From assembly GCA_024642765.1 (NCBI GenBank), contig JAHEAM010000208.1, positions 1-6,819 on the forward strand: a stretch of DNA of 6,819 nucleotides, read 5' to 3'. This document shows positions 5,815-6,819 of the stretch, piece after piece; the first letter of the stretch is position 1, and each line of letters opens with the position of its first letter. The notes below the pieces were generated by a model that saw only the letters and a list, made by a program, of their open reading frames with translations, did no database searches and was not told where the DNA came from. A program made the position numbers and the translations under genes. The stretch is from Planctomycetaceae bacterium. GTDB taxonomy: Bacteria > Planctomycetota > Planctomycetia > Pirellulales > Pirellulaceae.

Positions 5815-6618
5815 ATGGATTTCTTGCAGCTTACGGGCAAGCAGATAGTTGTGTTTGGAGTCGCGAACAAGAAAAGTGTTGCGTGGCACGTTGCCCGGGT
5901 ACTCGAAGAGGCCGGCACCAAAGTTATTTATGTAGTTCGAAGTGAATCGCGGCGTGCAGCGACGGAAAAATTGTTGGCAGGACGAGCCGTTTATGTTTGC
6001 GACGTCGAGTTTGAAGATCAAATCGAATCCGTTGCAACTGCAATCAAGTCGGAGCATGGTCAAATTCAGGGGTTGGTTCATTCCATTGCGTTTGCTGATT
6101 ACGAAGGTGGTATGAAACCGTTTCATGCGACAGGCAAAAAACAGTTCTTGCGCACGATCGATATTTCTTGCTTTTCATTTATTGCAATCGCTAACCATTT
6201 CAAAGAATTGCTTGTGCCGGACGCCTCCGTAATTACGATTTCGATTTCAACCACTCGGATGGCCAGCGAAAATTACGGGTTTATGGCACCTGTTAAGGCG
6301 GCGCTTGAATCGTCACTCGCTTTTTTAACGAAAAGTTTTAGTTCGTTTTCAAAAGTTCGTTTCAATGCGGTTGCTCCCGGATTGCTGAAAACTTCGGCAT
6401 CGGCAGGGATTCCCGGTTACGTGGATGCCTATTTGTTTGCAGAAAAAGTGATCCCGCGCGGCGCGGCGGTGCAAACGGAAGAAGTTGCCAATGTAGCGGC
6501 GTTCTTGCTTTCGCCGCGATCGTCGGGAATCAACGCGCAATCGATCGTAATTGATGCTGGGATGGCTATCAACTACTTTGACTCTAGTGTTGTCGCGAAA
6601 GTTGTCGATGCGGAATAG
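5815..6618 (+). CDS. fabI: FabI-type enoyl-ACP reductase (SDR superfamily), divergent
   Basis: A 267-residue short-chain dehydrogenase of the FabI branch (usual length about 260), which reduces 2-enoyl-ACP with NADH or NADPH. Marks of FabI and not of FabG: the cofactor motif GVANKKSVAWHVA (15-27) with its wide glycine spacing, CDV (62-64), LVHSIAFAD (87-95), DISCFSF (116-122), the catalytic Tyr154 and Lys161 separated by six residues, and FNAVAPGLLKTSASAGIPGY (183-202). Differences from E. coli FabI: the outer active-site tyrosine (Tyr146) is Ile144 here, the glycine after the aromatic in the cofactor motif is His25, and VDGG is IDAG (246-249). It may reduce an unusual enoyl substrate, or only some cycles, so that double bonds remain. 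It is the last gene of the cluster, 22 bases after the dehydratase, with a terminator-like hairpin and a converging gene downstream. FabG activity is unlikely because the Y-x3-K motif is absent. Confidence 0.88.
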   Translation: MDFLQLTGKQIVVFGVANKKSVAWHVARVLEEAGTKVIYVVRSESRRAATEKLLAGRAVYVCDVEFEDQIESVATAIKSEHGQIQGLVHSIAFADYEGGMKPFHATGKKQFLRTIDISCFSFIAIANHFKELLVPDASVITISISTTRMASENYGFMAPVKAALESSLAFLTKSFSSFSKVRFNAVAPGLLKTSASAGIPGYVDAYLFAEKVIPRGAAVQTEEVANVAAFLLSPRSSGINAQSIVIDAGMAINYFDSSVVAKVVDAE

Positions 6619-6636
6619 ACGGAACTTGCCCATTGA

Positions 6637-6663
6637 GCTCCGAAGAGATTGGGCTCCGTAGAG
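6637..6663. repeat. Short tandem direct repeat downstream of the enoyl reductase gene
   Basis: GCTCCGAAGAG (6637-6647) recurs as GCTCCGTAGAG (6653-6663) with one mismatch and a 16-base period. It lies in the short non-coding gap before the terminator hairpin. No function is evident. Confidence 0.4.
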
Positions 6664-6685
6664 GCAGATACGCTGAGACAAAATC

Positions 6686-6734
6686 AAAAAAAGAGCCGCG
6701 GCCACGGACATCCTTAGACGCGGCTTGCATTTTT
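6686..6734. terminator. Intrinsic terminator between converging genes, strongest on the minus strand
   Basis: AGCCGCG (6694-6700) and CGCGGCT (6719-6725) form a perfect GC-rich 7-bp stem with an 18-base loop. On the minus strand the stem is followed, after one base, by T7 (complement of A7 at 6686-6692), a classic intrinsic terminator about 30 bases after the stop of the minus-strand gene. On the plus strand the stem is followed by TGCA and T5 (6730-6734), so it may also stop readthrough from the lipid cluster. Confidence 0.72.
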
Positions 6735-6754
6735 GTTGTTTGCGCTGAATTGAA

Positions 6755-6819
6755 CTATTGAGGCAGAATATCAACTTGGGTTTGGCCAGATCGGTAGAGG
6801 CCTATGTCATCGACGCCAT
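6755..6819 (-). CDS. C-terminal end of a converging minus-strand gene, unidentified
   Basis: Reading the minus strand from the right edge, one frame is open for 20 codons (6817 down to 6758) and ends at a TAG (6755-6757); the visible tail is GQTQVDILPQ. The other two minus-strand frames hit stops within the first 20 bases. The strong minus-strand terminator 30 bases further on supports a real gene end. Too little is present to name a product. The remaining frame could be open by chance over so short a length, so confidence rests mostly on the terminator. Confidence 0.45.
   Translation of the reverse strand, partial: GVDDIGLYRSGQTQVDILPQ

Noticed and set aside
5674..6126. Minus-strand open frame of about 150 codons across the dehydratase-reductase junction
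   Set aside because: It overlaps two confident plus-strand genes in antisense and shows no family features; a shadow frame.
6349..6774. Minus-strand open frame with a hydrophobic stretch near its start
   Set aside because: It starts beyond the stop of the likely converging gene, runs through the terminator hairpin and then lies antisense to the FabI gene. The hydrophobic stretch is short and there is no ribosome binding site.
1..6819. CRISPR arrays, tRNA or rRNA genes, insertion sequences, attachment sites
   Set aside because: No spaced direct repeats of suitable length, no cloverleaf-like or rRNA sequence, no transposase or terminal inverted repeats were seen on either strand.

Overview
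The window looks like a piece of chromosome from a bacterium of the phylum Planctomycetes, probably near the Pirellulaceae and not an anammox lineage. The grounds are three. The 3' end of a tetrahydromethanopterin (H4MPT)-linked dehydrogenase gene lies at the left edge, and among bacteria such genes occur mainly in methylotrophs and planctomycetes. Base composition is moderate (by eye a little under 50% GC) with heavy use of TTG for leucine. Several starts lack a clear Shine-Dalgarno sequence. This taxonomic call is inference from gene content, not from a marker tree.

Layout. Positions 1-434 hold the C-terminal part of a methylene-H4MPT dehydrogenase. A 196-base gap follows, with a possible terminator and a possible promoter. 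Six plus-strand genes then fill 631-6618: a FabF-type beta-ketoacyl-ACP synthase (631-1890), an acyl carrier protein (1981-2238), a CrtI/CRTISO-like FAD oxidoreductase with a repeat-bearing N-terminal extension (2278-3789), a second, different FAD oxidoreductase of the same superfamily (3912-5354), a FabZ-type 3-hydroxyacyl-ACP dehydratase (5364-5792) and a FabI-type enoyl-ACP reductase (5815-6618). A hairpin with a T7 tract on the minus strand and the last codons of a converging minus-strand gene (stop at 6755-6757) close the cluster on the right.

How the genes fit together. The ACP carries the growing acyl chain, the KAS extends it, the dehydratase forms 2-enoyl-ACP and the FabI homologue can reduce it. 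The two FAD enzymes belong to a superfamily that desaturates, isomerises or saturates polyene chains, so they are the likely source of product novelty: a polyunsaturated, isomerised or cyclised acyl chain. No ketoreductase, malonyl transferase, thioesterase or phosphopantetheinyl transferase is present, so those steps must be supplied from elsewhere. The gene set (KAS, dedicated ACP, FabZ, paired CrtI-like oxidoreductases) resembles the loci proposed for ladderane lipid synthesis in anammox planctomycetes, here apparently in a non-anammox relative. The product is unknown.

Several catalytic proteins depart from the housekeeping pattern at specific places: the KAS gate motif (GMLG instead of GFGG), the ACP recognition helix (basic instead of acidic), and the outer active-site tyrosine of FabI (Ile). 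These point to a dedicated secondary pathway and not to the primary fatty acid synthase.
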